From Hypericum androsaemum (lineage: Eukaryota; Streptophyta; Magnoliopsida; Malpighiales; Hypericaceae), in contig OZ023181.1 in assembly GCA_963995505.1 (NCBI GenBank), positions 4,687,487-4,751,486 on the forward strand: a DNA stretch of 64,000 bases. Direction: 5' to 3'. Position 1 is the stretch's first letter. The number at the start of each line of letters is the position of its first letter. Position numbers and translations under genes: made by a program. Below the pieces are notes generated by a model, which saw only the letters and a program-made list of their open reading frames with translations, was not told where the DNA came from and searched no databases. Shown one piece after another: positions 21,551-33,121 of this stretch.

Positions 21551-22480
21551 TTATCTCGACTTGAATTTGAAGCCTAGAGGAAACCCATGCTTTTTAAAAC
21601 ATTTGTCGACGGTGTGCCCCGTTCTATCACAATAGCTGCAATGGGGTCGACGACTTTGATCCCAAGAACGACGACATTGATTGGGTCGCCCGGCAGCAAG
21701 TGCAGCTTGCTGGTCATTGGAGGAATGCTGAGTTTCATTAACAGTAGCGATCAACCCGAGCCCAGGATTGTTGAGGAGCTGACGCTCATGTTGTAGCGCG
21801 AGGAAGAGAGCCTGATTGACTGCAGGAAATGGCTCGATCAACAGCATTTGGGATCGCAACATCCCAAAATTATCGTTCAGCCCCCTCAAGAATCGGATTG
21901 TTTGGTCATTATCCCTGTATATCTTCACGGTAGTATAGACAATGCAATCGTGAGAATTGGAGCCGAGCAAGGAAGTGCACTTACATCCGGGGAGCGGACG
22001 AAATTGAACCAGTTGGTCCCATAGAGTCTTGAATTGAGTGAAGTAATCATTGATGGACAAAGCTCCTTGACGAAGATTATATATCTCCTCTTGTAAATCA
22101 CAGATGCAGATTGCATCTCCACGGCCAAACCTCTCTCAGAGATCAGCCCAAACCGCTGCCGCCGTATCCATCCAAATAAGGCTCTGTGCAATCGAGCTGT
22201 CGAGGGAATGCATTATCCAGCTGAGAACCATCGTATTGCATCGTTCCCAGGTGAGAAATTGGACACTATCGGCTGCAGGTGGAGGTAAAGAGCCGTCAAC
22301 AAACTGCAACTTATTCTTGGATTTGAGAGCAATGGTCATGGAACGAGACCACGAGTAGTAATTATCACCATTTAGGACCGGCGAGATAAGAACTAGGGCT
22401 GGATTTTCATTTGAATGTAGGTAGTATGGGTTAGAGATTTGGCTCGAAAGGGCTTCATCGGATGGACTAGTGACAGCCAT
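21551..22480 (-). pseudogene. Copia-1 Gag with zinc knuckle
   Basis: The frame begins MAVTSPSDEALSS, with the retrotransposon Gag motifs LVSPVLNGDNY-type LISPVLNGDNYYSWSRSM and KNKLQFVDGS. A TGA at 22133-22135 interrupts the frame (an Arg codon lost), after which the same frame continues. The zinc knuckle CSYCDRTGHTVDKC (C-x2-C-x4-H-x4-C) lies near the end, and a TAA follows at 21551. Confidence 0.88.
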
Positions 22481-22550
22481 AACCGCTTTGAAGATCGGCT
22501 TGGCTTTTAGTCACGGGAAGGAGTCTCTAGGTGTTGATGTACCTAAAGTC

Positions 22551-22562
22551 GCTCTGATACCA
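22551..22562 (-). promoter_or_regulatory. Primer binding site of Copia-1
   Basis: The - strand reads TGGTATCAGAGC, complementary to the 3' end of initiator tRNA-Met. It starts at the first base after the 5' LTR. Confidence 0.9.
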
Positions 22563-22624
22563 TGTGAATTTTGGTGTTGATGAAGACTGAGTCCAAGGCA
22601 TGAGAATAGGGCGGTTTGTTGATA
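22563..22624 (-). repeat. 5' LTR of Copia-1 (62 bp)
   Basis: The second copy of the 62-bp terminal repeat, adjoining the PBS on one side and the GGATG duplication on the other. Confidence 0.93.
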
Positions 22625-22629
22625 GGATG

Positions 22630-23251
22630 GTATTTTTGGAGGGGGCTATTTGGGTTTTTTTTTTCTTTTTTAGTGATTAATTAAGTTTATGTGCCAGAAA
22701 TGTTGTCTTTCTCAATTTTTGGGCTAAATACAGCCGTTCGAAAATATAAATCTACGAGGGCCAGCTAACGTAGTTTATAAAAAAAATTCCGAGTTCGAAC
22801 TTTTAGGACCCTAACAGTATCAAATATTTGTTAGGAGAACTATAACATTTTTCAAAATTCTCATGTGGCTCGAATCTGAATTAATCTGCACAGTTGTATC
22901 AGAATATCGGATGTTATAAACAAAAACATAGTTGATAAAAAGTAAATCATTATTTTAATATTTAAAGACGATCAATAGTTGGAAAAAAATAGTAATATCT
23001 TTTTTTTAAGATTTTAATTCAATATCTCCTTAGGCTAAAAAAATTCAAATTTTCTAAACCACTTTCATGAAACCACGACTAAGCATTTAGGAGTTCAAAG
23101 TACATGATCCGATAATTTAGAACTACAATATATCCACATTAATCTTTTAACTATTACGATTAGACAAAGCAAAGGGCTTTCTAATACAAGCTGTCCCATT
23201 AAATTCGTGTCCAAATAGAAAAACTTTATACTAAGGGGACAAAGCGTGCAA
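22630..23251. other. AT-rich intergenic stretch, no gene seen
   Basis: Separates the Copia insertion from the 3' end of the reductase-like gene. No feature seen. Confidence 0.5.
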
Positions 23252-25153
23252 TCACTTTACATACTTCAAACAGTCGTCTATGATCTTCTTCACATCGTAG
23301 TTGAACTCGAACCCCATCTTCCTTAATTTTGACGAGTCGCATGAAGTTCCGCTTCCGGGTTCCCCCATGAATCTTAATTTTCAATAAGAAAAAAAAAATA
23401 CAAGAGTATATTTATTTTATCACAATAAAATTGCAACAGGTGCAAACATTTAACTAACAAGAAAATAGCTTGTGCAACCTATGAGGACAACAATCTATGT
23501 AATTTATCGACATGTGGAGATAACAATGCGCATGAAATAAATTCGATCTAATATATACCGAATCTTTATATTCAACTAAATATAAAAAAGTTTATCCATC
23601 ACAATTAGCAATATAATAATTTCCCAAATGAGGGAATTTCATACCTCTGGTCGATGGGATACTGCGGATACTTTTCTTTGATGTAGAGAGCCAGATCCCT
23701 GGACGTAGGATTCCCTACGGCGCAGATAAATCTGCCCTTCATGGATGGTTTCTCCATAGCAAAAATGTGCGCGCCTCGGCGACGTCATCGACATGCACAA
23801 GAGGGACAGAATCGAGGACGTCTTCCAAATATCTCAAGGCGTGCTCGTACCCAAGTAGATTCCCCGTTACCTGTGACACAATTGCTTCAACGGTCACTGG
23901 TGTCTGAGGAAAAGCCGCCTCCCCTCCGACCAAACCGCAGGCCAACGACACCACTTCAAGCTCGGAATCGTCGTTGTAACCCAGAACAGCTTTCTCTGCT
24001 AATGTCTTGGCTATAGTGTATTCCTTCAAAATAGATAAAAGTTGTTGGGGGCAGAGCATGAGAAGGAATATGGAGTCCTTTAAACAAAAAATGTGCATGG
24101 ACGTGGCTATCTACATGAAAAGTCTTTTAACAGATAATAACCATATAAAACAAGTATTTTTATTAGATGTAAGAACCCTTCAGGTGAATTCCTAAAAGAC
24201 AAAACAAAGTATGGTTAATCAAGAGTGTAGCTGTTCACCGACCCTCGTATTGTCGTTGGAATGGAGGAATTGCAGAAGTAGAGGTGTCCAACAAGATTCG
24301 TCGATGGTAGATTTGAAGCTCTTCCCATCTTCATGTAACGGTGATGCTGCCAACACTGAGGCAGTGTAGATCAGACGCTTAACGCTCGTTTCTCGGAGGC
24401 AAGCATCCGCAATGCTCTTGACCCCGTCCACGGTGGTCTCCACCTTGTCCTTGCCCTGTTGGTATGCTTCTAATCAAAGTGATGTTCAAACCAGGTATTG
24501 CTTGCAAAGAATTTTATATGGGGTGAAGTCCATCTTAAATGAATTTGTTCTAGTTTAAACAGGCCTCGATTTTGAATATTTGAGAACGTAAGCGTGTTAA
24601 ATACTTGTTGCGAGAATTTTGCCATCATTTAGAAAGTCTTACGCAGCTCGAAGCTCGAAATTGGATCAGTCAGCAAACCGGATACCAAGTGATATACATT
24701 TTTTTTTTGATAACATGCTACTGAGAATTCGTGAACTTAGAAAGGATAAAGTAATAGAGTGACCTTGGATTTTTCAGGGTCATGAAGCAATGGAGTGGGA
24801 ACATGAAACACAAACTCACACCCTTCAATTGCTTTCTCGAACTCACTGGGCTCGTACAAGTCAGCCTGGAAGATCACCAAGTTGGCTTCTGCATTTGGGA
24901 ACGACTCGAGAAGGCCTACTTTTGACTTATCTCCTACAATTAATCAAAACAAATTATGAGTCATCTCGACAATGAACAATAGAGATTCAACGAAAAAACC
25001 AAAAAACGCGAATTCAAAGTAGAGATAACCCAAGTTTCTCAAAGTGGTATGAACAGTGTAGCCTCTTTCGAGAAGCTTCTTCACGAGACATGAACCGATA
25101 TATCCAGCGCCACCGGTGACGCATACTTTGGTACTGTAATTTTTTCCCTCCAT
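23252..25153 (-). pseudogene. ANR-like: Anthocyanidin-reductase-like NAD(P)-dependent reductase, frameshifted in exon 4
   Basis: Five exons on the - strand: 25153-25030, 24933-24764, 24455-24243, 24023-23645 and 23372-23252, all with GT-AG borders and compatible phases. Together they would give about 334 residues, the family's usual length. Exon 1 carries the Rossmann motif [20 protein letters not shown]. Exon 3 has LIYTASVLAASPL and exon 4 begins EYTIAKTLAEK with the catalytic Y-x3-K. This is the extended SDR family of DFR and ANR, cytosolic reductases of flavonoid metabolism. The match is to the group annotated as putative anthocyanidin reductase. After VHVDDVAEA the frame shifts by one indel (about 23765-23778, in a GCGCGC then TTTTT context), so the later family motif EKPSMKGRF is out of frame. 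It is either a recent pseudogene or a base-calling error. Confidence 0.85.
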
Positions 25154-26105
25154 TGAATTTATCTTATCTTATGTTTTCCAAATTAGTACACACTACTCTT
25201 TTATTTCCTCCTGTGGTTATTGGGAGCGTCAAGTGTTGTCCCACAAAAAATAAGAAGACAATTGCCCTCGCACGTGGCAGGATAATCGAAGCCTCCTTTT
25301 GTGATATAGAAAATTTGGAACAATATTTTTTATTTATTCAAAAACTTAAAACTTGTCTTATATATATGAAAAAATAAATATTTTAAATCGTTAGTTTAAG
25401 ATGGGTCATTTTTTTCTTCAATTTTGGTAGAAATAAAATACAAGGAAAATGTTTTTTTTCCTATTTTTCGTTAAATGGTCGCTTCATTAAAAATTTTACT
25501 TTTATCATCGATTGAAGATTTTTATATATCGTTAATCGTAACCACGGTCAATATTTTTAAACCAAAATTGTAAGTTATTAGTTTGACAGACCACGGTTAA
25601 AATTAAATCGTAATCTGGGATACTTGCCCGTGCACCAATTTTATTATATTTTTCATAGGTGATTTTATAATATAATCAGTTGAAATATTATCCAGTTACC
25701 TCGTTCTAATTTAATTAGAGATTGAAGTTTAAATTCTAAAAATATAGCTATGTTCAATTTTGGTAGAAGAATGGATTCAAGCATAAATTAATTGATAAAA
25801 AAGTATCCAAATACTATTTAATTTCGACCAGAAAAGTGAATGAACTTAATTACGGAGAGGGAACAGACAGGTTAACATCTTTTTTTATCAATTTCCCTGA
25901 CGACTTAATTATAAATTTTGAATATTTATTTGAAATTCCAAATGGCCTGGTTGCCACTCAAATGACTAATAATGCATCACCATACACTTTGGTAACCTTA
26001 TCATCCGCGAAGGGACGTGGACATAGACATTGATGGATACGTACTTATTTACTTATTTGTTGGCGAGTAAAAAAAAGTTAGATAGCCTAAAAGCCCTGTT
26101 TTTGA
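25154..26105. other. Upstream flank of the reductase gene, AT-rich
   Basis: No gene seen. The first few hundred bases would hold the reductase promoter, but no convincing TATA box with good spacing could be chosen. Confidence 0.4.
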
Positions 26106-26113
26106 CATATGGT

Positions 26114-26746
26114 CATTGTTTTTAAAGACGAAATTTGAACAGAAGTTCAACCAGTCAAATTGCGAATCGGAAAGTTTATCGTATAAAAAATATAGGTATG
26201 GACGCCAACTTAACAAATCTGATTTTTTTGGTTGAACTGGGTAGTCAAATCGGAAAATTGACCCTAAAAAATCTGATTCATTAGGTTGACCAAAAAAATG
26301 AAAAAAAATAAGAATAGTTACCAAGGAAAATTTGACCAAAAAATAAAAAAAAACTTTAAATCTCATCGGGGGATTGACATAGGGAAGTGCGATTGACTTG
26401 GGAGAGAGAAGAAAAAGCCAATAGTGACTTAGGAAAATTGAATTGACATGGAAAAGTGGGGTTGGCTTGAGAAGTGGTGCATTTGGTAGTGTGAGGAGTG
26501 AGAAAGTGGTGATAATTCCCTTTAAAAACAAAGAAAGTGGTGTATATATTTATTTATTTTTCTATCACTAACTATTATCATATATATACTTCTAAAAAAA
26601 ATATTATTATATATCATTTTCCAAAAAAATATTATTATATAGTATTTAAAACCCCAGTCCAACTGGCAATCCAATCGGTCGGACCGTTTAGCCCGAAGAA
26701 TGGAAAAAAACTCGGGTCGCTCTCCGGGTTGTTTTTAAAAACAATG
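26114..26746. mobile_element. Non-autonomous hAT-like element
   Basis: A 633-bp element with termini CATTGTTTTTAAAGAC and (reverse complement) CATTGTTTTTAAAAAC, flanked by 8-bp duplications CATATGGT (26106-26113) and AATATGGT (26747-26754), 7 of 8 identical. The interior repeats GGTTGAACTGG, GGTTGACC and CGGTCGGACCG-type blocks. No transposase. A related end, GTCATTTTTTAAAACTATG, lies at about 12641-12659. Confidence 0.75.
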
Positions 26747-26754
26747 AATATGGT

Positions 26755-27127
26755 TACTGATAGTAGAGTAATTGCTACATCAGGTCACTAAGAGGTGTCA
26801 GAGTTGAGTGCTCTGAGAATCTATTTAGAGAAAATAATTCTAATATTACCAAACAAAAAAGATAAAAACAGCAAGAGCCTAATCCCCACCTAAGTGGATA
26901 TATATGATGGTGTTGTTAATTAATAATGGTACCTGGCCTCACTAAGATCCACAACCTTGCACATGTAAATTGTCACAAGCAAGCAACAATATCAATGCAG
27001 GAGGAGCGCAATTTATAAATTAACATCGTCATCACACAATCCTGTCCGAATCCATAAGCTTTTAGTAAGTAGCTTTCACTGGATCAAAGTGTAAATTGCC
27101 GATGCAGAGGAATACCAGAGGTTATGG
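26755..27127. other. Intergenic, SEH1 3' flank
   Basis: AT-rich with no gene. The part nearest 27127 should contain the SEH1 3' UTR. Confidence 0.4.
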
Positions 27128-29909
27128 CTAAGGAACGGGTTCAAACGCGGCTTGCTCGTGCCAAACACCGTTCAAGTTCGATTGCCAGAGTCTTACTTTA
27201 TCGTCAGTCCCTGTAGTCGCCAGGTTCATCCCACTTACGTCCCATTCCATCTGCCATACCTAAGAGTTGAAGCGTTTCAATAATCTAGGTAGGGTTTACA
27301 AACCAATCAAAAAAATTCAGGACATGGTATTGATATCGTTGTGTCGCTACCTCGCCTTCGAAGCCAGAAAGCAGAGCCACCCTGTCCATTGGCACCCTGT
27401 CCATTGGTAGCCGCCTTCCATCCATGTCAGGGTTTAATCCTAGATGCCATATTGCAATTCCCTTCCGTGTAGCAACAGCTATGACTTCATATGGCCTGTT
27501 TAAAGAAAGAGTAGGGATCAACCTCTTTGTAAAGGAATGCGTCTGTATCTGACTACTTAATAAACAAAAATTCAGTAACAGCACCAAACGTTTTGGTTCA
27601 AATTACTTAATACGCACAATTCTCTGGTTTCACATAATTCTATAGCGACTTTCCATTGCTAAGAAGCAATTGGACAGTTAGAAATATTTTGACAGACAAA
27701 GTTGAAACCTTTTCATACTTCGAATCATAAGCAATAGCTGTGAGCTTTGTTTGGTATCTGCTTACCGGCCAATGTTTGGTGCCCAAGCAACAGCAAAAAC
27801 CTGATCACTCTGTTCTGCAGGTAGAGCCAACTCTGCTACTGGAAGCCATCTATGATGTGCCTGATCAAACTCCCACACCTATTGAAATCTAACTATCAAT
27901 TAGTCAGTCCACTAAAGGCTGCACAGCTAACCATACTTATGGAAAGATCCTCTAAGTTCAAAGTACAATGGGGAAGAACAGGTTGACATGAACCAGAAGT
28001 TAACAGTTGTGCACCAGTGAAATGTTTGAGAATGACCTACCTTGGCAGAGTTCAGTTGTGAAGCATCTGAGTTGAAACCTAGAACGAAGCTTAACTCATG
28101 GCTGTCGTCCCTTCTTGGACTCCAAGAAATAGATGCAGAAAAACAGGATGCCCTTCCTAAAGTCGACACGGAGTCTATGACATTCTGAAATTCAGCCTGG
28201 AAAAGACATGAAAAAAAGGAATCATGAGAAAGTGATAGTGAGCTCCAGCATGTTTTGATAATGTGTGAGACATGCTAAACGAGAATACTAACTTGAAGTT
28301 GCCAATTGATCAGCTCCAATGGATCAGAGAGTTCATAGACTTTCACGCTTCCATCTGAATATGCCACAACCTGTTGTCTATTTAAGTATGATTATAAATT
28401 CCATGCCAACAAAATTTACAAGCATGAAACATAAATAACAAACTTTCCCGATTTCAGCTAGATAGAGTCATAGAGTGTATGCAATAGATCCAAACTAGCA
28501 AGCAAGAATGATTCAGGAAAACTGCAAAAGGCTTGTCTATTCAGATGGGGCCTTTTCGGTTCCAACACTTCCACTCTGGAGCCAGATTTACGGGCTAGTG
28601 ACTTTGATCTAAGCTATGCAAATCAAATTATTCTTCACCTCTAACAACACTAGAACCACATTTATCATAAATCAATATCTTGAGCAAGAAGACAATAAGG
28701 CAGAATTTGATTCAAACCAATCATAAATTTCACGTGCTTTTCAATTATTCCTACCTTGGATCTCACGTCCACAAAGAGCTCCGACAAACACGATATGCCT
28801 CATTACCAGCCGTCAAAAGAATCTATTCATAACAGATAAATTTGCTTTTTTTTTTTGCTAAATATAAATTTGATTAACATCAGCAACAATCGAGAATGCA
28901 GCTCATCATAAACTTGCAGGAGAATGTAAACCTTCAAATCCAAATGCGTCAATTTTCCGGTTCACTGCATGAGGCTATATCCATGAAAAATCACCAACCA
29001 CAATATTAAACAAAGAATTTCCCACTGGAACATAGGGATTTAGAACAAGATACAACAGAAAACCGCAATAACCATCAGAGGCATCACTCATCTGTGCAAG
29101 AATCTCAAACAGTGACGAACTAGGAACCTTCTAATGTCATGTTGGTTCCATGATCCTATTACACCTTACTGCTCACCACAAACATCCTTAAGCAAACTCA
29201 GACCCGAGAGGCACTATAAACACAACATTCGGAGCTCCATCAACAGCAAGAGTGAACAGAAAAATACCGACATGGCAACTATTCCATACATCCCGTAATG
29301 CCAAAACGTTCAACATATCGGAAGTAAGCTGGAACCTACCATTTTCAAGCTCCTCTGGAAGAAGCCAAACTGCACGTCCAACGGCTTCCCGGCCTTCCCC
29401 GCGAAACTCTTGCAGAGCTTCCATCGAAGAGAATGCTCGTCTGAGTCAAAACAAAACCACAAAAATTCAAGGCATCAACTGCCACAGCAAGCAATTCCAC
29501 CACCGAAATAAAGAGAACCCCTCGGTCGCTTACCGTCCGAGGCCTCCTCCCAGATCGACAAGCTCCCGTCATCGAATACGCATGCAACGGCATCTCCGTA
29601 CTCCGGTGGGACCCACGCGACTCTCGCGACTCCCGAGCCCTCCCCGTGCACCTAAACCGCACAAAAATGCCGCGAAAGCGCGAAGTTATTCCAAGGAAAA
29701 CACAATGCGGTGAAATTACGGAAATACCCAAAGGGGAGAGAGAGAGAGAGGGGGGGGACCTTGGTGTTGGAGGTGCAGGAGAAGGATGAGGAGGAGTCGA
29801 AGATAGAGAGGGTCCCAGTGGTGGACCCCGCGGCCAGCCTCTCGCCGGAGTAGTTCCACGCCGTACAGGTCGTCCCTCTTTCTAGCGTCGCCACCGCCGA
29901 GCCGACCAT
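27128..29909 (-). CDS. SEH1: SEH1 nucleoporin (WD40 protein)
   Basis: Eight exons on the - strand: 29909-29760, 29651-29534, 29440-29340, 28370-28293, 28196-28041, 27878-27766, 27495-27351 and 27259-27128. All have GT-AG borders and matching phases, giving 330 residues against about 326 for the Arabidopsis protein. Diagnostic stretches are ATLERGTTCTAWNYSGERLAAG at the start, DGSLSIWEE in exon 2, NVIDSVSTLG in exon 5, WAPNIGRPYEVIAVATRKG across exons 6 and 7, and VWQMEWDVSGMNLATTGTDD in exon 8. SEH1 is a beta-propeller subunit of the NUP107-160 nuclear-pore scaffold and of the vacuolar SEA/GATOR complex. Exon 7 has a small in-frame tandem repeat (MDRVPMDRV) not expected in the family. All exons are intact. 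Confidence 0.95.
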
Positions 29910-29929
29910 CGCGCCTCCCTCTATTTTCC

Positions 29930-30026
29930 TCTCTCTAAAACCCTTATTCTTCCTTCTCCCCTGCTCTATTCGCCGTTGTTCAAGAGTTTTTGCTGGGCCC
30001 GGCCCAATTTACCGTGTCTTGGGCCT
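29930..30026 (-). promoter_or_regulatory. SEH1 proximal promoter with TCP site II motifs
   Basis: Within about 115 bp upstream of the ATG are three GGCCCA-type site II elements (29994-30000, 30001-30007 and 30019-30025) and an AAACCCTT telo-box-like motif near 29937. This pairing is typical of broadly expressed, growth-linked plant genes. No TATA box is seen. Confidence 0.55.
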
Positions 30027-30039
30027 AAGTGGTCCAAGG

Positions 30040-31058
30040 GACCGAAACCTCTGATTCCTGCTTCGTTCGGGTAATATAATTGTTCCAGTTTAATAATAAA
30101 ATTTTAATTTGAATTTTGAAAATGCAAATTTATTGAATCTCTGTAAAATTTTGAGATATTTTTTGTAGTGAAACTGATTCAGATTTGTATTAGTATCGCA
30201 AATGAATTATCAGATATTTTAACAAAAGAAGATAGTTATTGAGAGTGAAGAGAAATAAAGAGGAAGATTGTTTCAATTCCTAAACACCTGAGATGGAAGA
30301 AATCAAGTGTTATGAGTCACTTTTCCTCTAAAATAAGATTTCTTTTAGATATCAAGGAGCCCAAATATAATTTGGTGGAGTATTTGCGCTCCTTGACATC
30401 TAAGCAATAAATACTCTATCAAATAGTTCTTTTTCAGAAAAAAAATCCCTTAATATTTTCCGGAATTACTCAAAGATATCTCTGCGTGGAAACTAAACGG
30501 GTTCAGACGGAATTGGAAATTGAGTCCGGTGAGTATTGGATACAAATTTGTGGTATAAACAGAAGAAAAATCCGGATAAAAGATCATATCAATCGTTGAT
30601 CTGAACTTGTGAGACATTTTTTTAAAGGAAAATTTAGGCTGGTTGATGTAAATCTTGCGACTTCAGACGACATTGAATTTTGTTCCTTTTTTAAGTATAA
30701 TTTTTTCATTTCTGCAAGAGATGAGAATTGACTCACCGACTCTTAAAAAACGAGCTAGAAATCGTTATTATTCTACTCACCATACGTTGGTACTTGTGAG
30801 ATATTATAGCACATGTAAACGATATTGTTTAACTTTTCGGAAGAGGCAAATAAATTATCTCCTGAATGCATTCATATATATTGTTATGAATGCTGCAATC
30901 AACATTTTCTTTGAGGGAAGTCGTGACATCCAGGTAACATGCCCGTGATACGAAAGCAACCTGTAATCTTGGAAATAAATATCTTTAATATTATAAGATG
31001 AGGTGGGGGCTGGTCCGGTGCATATCTTATTCTATATTTATGGATAACAATTAATTAA
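30040..31058. other. Intergenic stretch, no supported gene
   Basis: AT-rich. The 97-codon frame at 30655-30948 has no recognisable features. Confidence 0.45.
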
Positions 31059-31384
31059 GGGCTAATTGTCCTCGGGTCGCTCTAGTTTGACAAATTTATC
31101 GGTAGAGTTCCTACTTTTTCGAAACTCCTCTTTTCGTCCTCCAAGTTTCGTAAAATAGAATTTTCAGGTCCCTGGCTTCGGTACTGAAAAAAAAACTCTA
31201 GCTAAATTTTATGTGCAAGGACCAAATTGCCCCCAGTCAAAAAAACAAAACAAAAAAACATCTTCGTCATCTCATCTTCTTCCCCAAAATCAAATCAAAC
31301 CCAGATCCAAACTACCTATCTCAAATCGATTGGGTATAAACGGGAAGAACACCAGTCTCCCACGCCAATTGGATATAAACTACC

Positions 31385-31905
31385 TGAAAGAAATTTGGCC
31401 CATAATTAATAAATAATTATGAGTTAATTATCTCCTAATTAATAAAATAAATTCATTAATAAATAACAAGACTTACTTGTTGTAGCGTGCTTCACACAGG
31501 ATCAGATAACGAGATATTGTCACCGGCGGTTTACGATCACAAACGGATCAGATACGTAAACGATTTCCACGAGGTTTCTTACTTTGCAAAATCTGAGAAC
31601 TACATGAACTAATCCGTAAAAAGTCCTCTGAAGTGTGTATAATAGAATGAAAAAAGTACAAATTAATCACCAGATGTTTCTCCCTTTTATAAGGAACGCC
31701 GGCTCACACATGTGCGCCACGTGTCATCCACGTGGCGCCACGTGGCGAAGCTACCCACCAGCTTTGCCACGTGGCAGAGAATGCCATGTGGCAGAGCTAC
31801 CCACTACTTTGCCACGTGTCAGCCCGAAAGCCCAATGACTTTTGGGCCTGATGGGCCTGAGCCCATTTTTATCCAATAATCGGTGATTAATGGGCCAGTC
31901 CAACA
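31385..31905 (-). mobile_element. Solo LTR nested in a MULE
   Basis: 521 bp starting TGAAAGAAATTTGGCCC and ending GGGCCAGTCCAACA on the + strand, with a perfect 5-bp duplication CTACC at 31380-31384 and 31906-31910. The ACTTACTTGTTG block, the CCACGTGGC-rich part and the GTCCAACA end show it belongs to the same wider LTR family as the element at 42558-48561. No internal region remains. Confidence 0.88.
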
Positions 31906-31920
31906 CTACCTATCTCAAAC

Positions 31921-32059
31921 CAAACCCATTTGTTGGTGGCTCTCGCACTTCAAGGGAGAAGCTCCCTCGACGATGGGACCGAAGTAGAGGCCATCACCGT
32001 CCAAGCCCAGGAGCTGCCCTCCAAGAAAAAGCCCAGGTCCTCTGCCAGCGTCTACGGTG
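31921..32059 (+). pseudogene. Captured exon-like fragment in a MULE
   Basis: A frame of about 46 codons including DDGTEVEAITVQAQELPS and ending SASVYG at a TACG|GTGAGA donor-like site. The composition is that of a real hydrophilic protein, and the segment has higher GC than its surroundings. I do not recognise the source gene, and no start codon or partner exon is evident. Confidence 0.4.
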
Positions 32060-32706
32060 AGATCCAATCCAATCGAAGACAAAAAAAATAGAACTCGTTC
32101 CTAGGCTGGGTTTTACTAAAAATTGTAAAGTATTTCCTTGGATCTGCTCTGGGTTTTGCTTGTTTCCATGAGAATTCCCTTGCTAAAAATTAATGTTTCC
32201 TCTTCTCTTCTTCTTCTGGGTTCGTTCGACTTCTCGGCTTCTCTTCTTCTTTGTTTAGTGTGTTCATGGGTTTTGACGCCGACCAACGAACGGTTGCCGA
32301 CGTCGATGTTTCATGGGTTTCATGGGTGTCGGAGGGTGGTGCTTGAAGCGTTGTGGGGTCGATGTTTCATGGTGTCAGTGTCGGTTGATGGTCGCCGGCA
32401 TCGGTGGTCGGCGTCGGTGGGTTCTCGTCCTTTTAGTTGTTTAATTTTCTCGGTTTGGGTTAGTATTTTTGAGTGTGTTCTTGATGTTTTTAGTGTTCCA
32501 GAGGTTAGAAGAATGTGAGTTTTTTTTATCAAGGGGCAATTTGGTCATTTCACGTTCTTTTTCGTCGAAGTTTTTTTTCGGTACCAGAGCCAGGAACTTG
32601 AGAGTTCTATTTTGCGAATATTGGAGGACAAAAGGAGGAGTTTCAAAAAAGTAGAGACTCTATTGATAAATTCGTCAAACTACAAAGACATGAGGACAAT
32701 TTGGCC

Positions 32707-33112
32707 ATCAATTTAATCTAGAACATGATCCTATGGAGTTAATATATACCAATTTTTTTACCAAAAAAATAGTATTTCGATCATAAACTTCTAATTTAGA
32801 AAATTATTAATCAATCGGTAACAATGGTAATAAATTTTAACAAAATTTTTGTTACATCTCGAAAAGATAACAATGGAGCCTTTGAACGCAACACGCGAAT
32901 TAAACTAAACTTAAATTTCAAGAAAAGAATAATAGTTTACTCATATTTTACTATTTTGTGTAGTTATATTTGTAATATCAAAGAATTATTAATGCATGAT
33001 ATTCATTATCTGATTAATATACCAAAAATACAACTTTTTATACTTGTCCAAGTTGGAACCCGGACAATATATTATTTTAGAAATTTTATTATATAAGACT
33101 CCAATTACTAGA
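32707..33112. other. AT-rich spacer, no gene seen
   Basis: The 90-codon frame at 32824-33096 is Ile, Asn and Tyr-rich, as expected of AT-rich non-coding DNA. Confidence 0.45.
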
Positions 33113-33121
33113 TTAAAAAAG

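Larger units (their letters stand above)
18017..22624 (-). mobile_element. Full-length Copia retrotransposon with 62-bp LTRs (Copia-1)
   Basis: A 4608-bp insertion flanked by a perfect 5-bp duplication GGATG (18012-18016 and 22625-22629). The LTRs are only 62 bp and differ at one base. On the - strand, the PBS TGGTATCAGAGC (initiator tRNA-Met) directly abuts the 5' LTR, and a GCGGGGGCG polypurine tract directly abuts the 3' LTR. Internal order is Gag, protease, integrase, reverse transcriptase, RNase H, which is the Copia order. Several nonsense codons interrupt the frames, so this copy is not autonomous. Confidence 0.95.
31059..32706. mobile_element. MULE carrying gene sequence, split by a solo LTR
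   Basis: Inverted ends of about 130 bp: left GGGCTAATTGTCCTCGGG and right (reverse complement) GGCCAAATTGTCCTCATG, both continuing with AGTTTGACAAATTTATC and GAAACTCCTC-type blocks. The flanks ATTAATTAA and ATCAATTTA (7 of 9) fit a decayed 9-bp duplication. The interior holds a later retrotransposon insertion (31385-31905) and a coding-like segment (31921-32059). No transposase. Confidence 0.75.

Noticed and set aside
24790..24975. Short + frame antisense to the reductase gene
   Set aside because: It is a shadow of exon 2.
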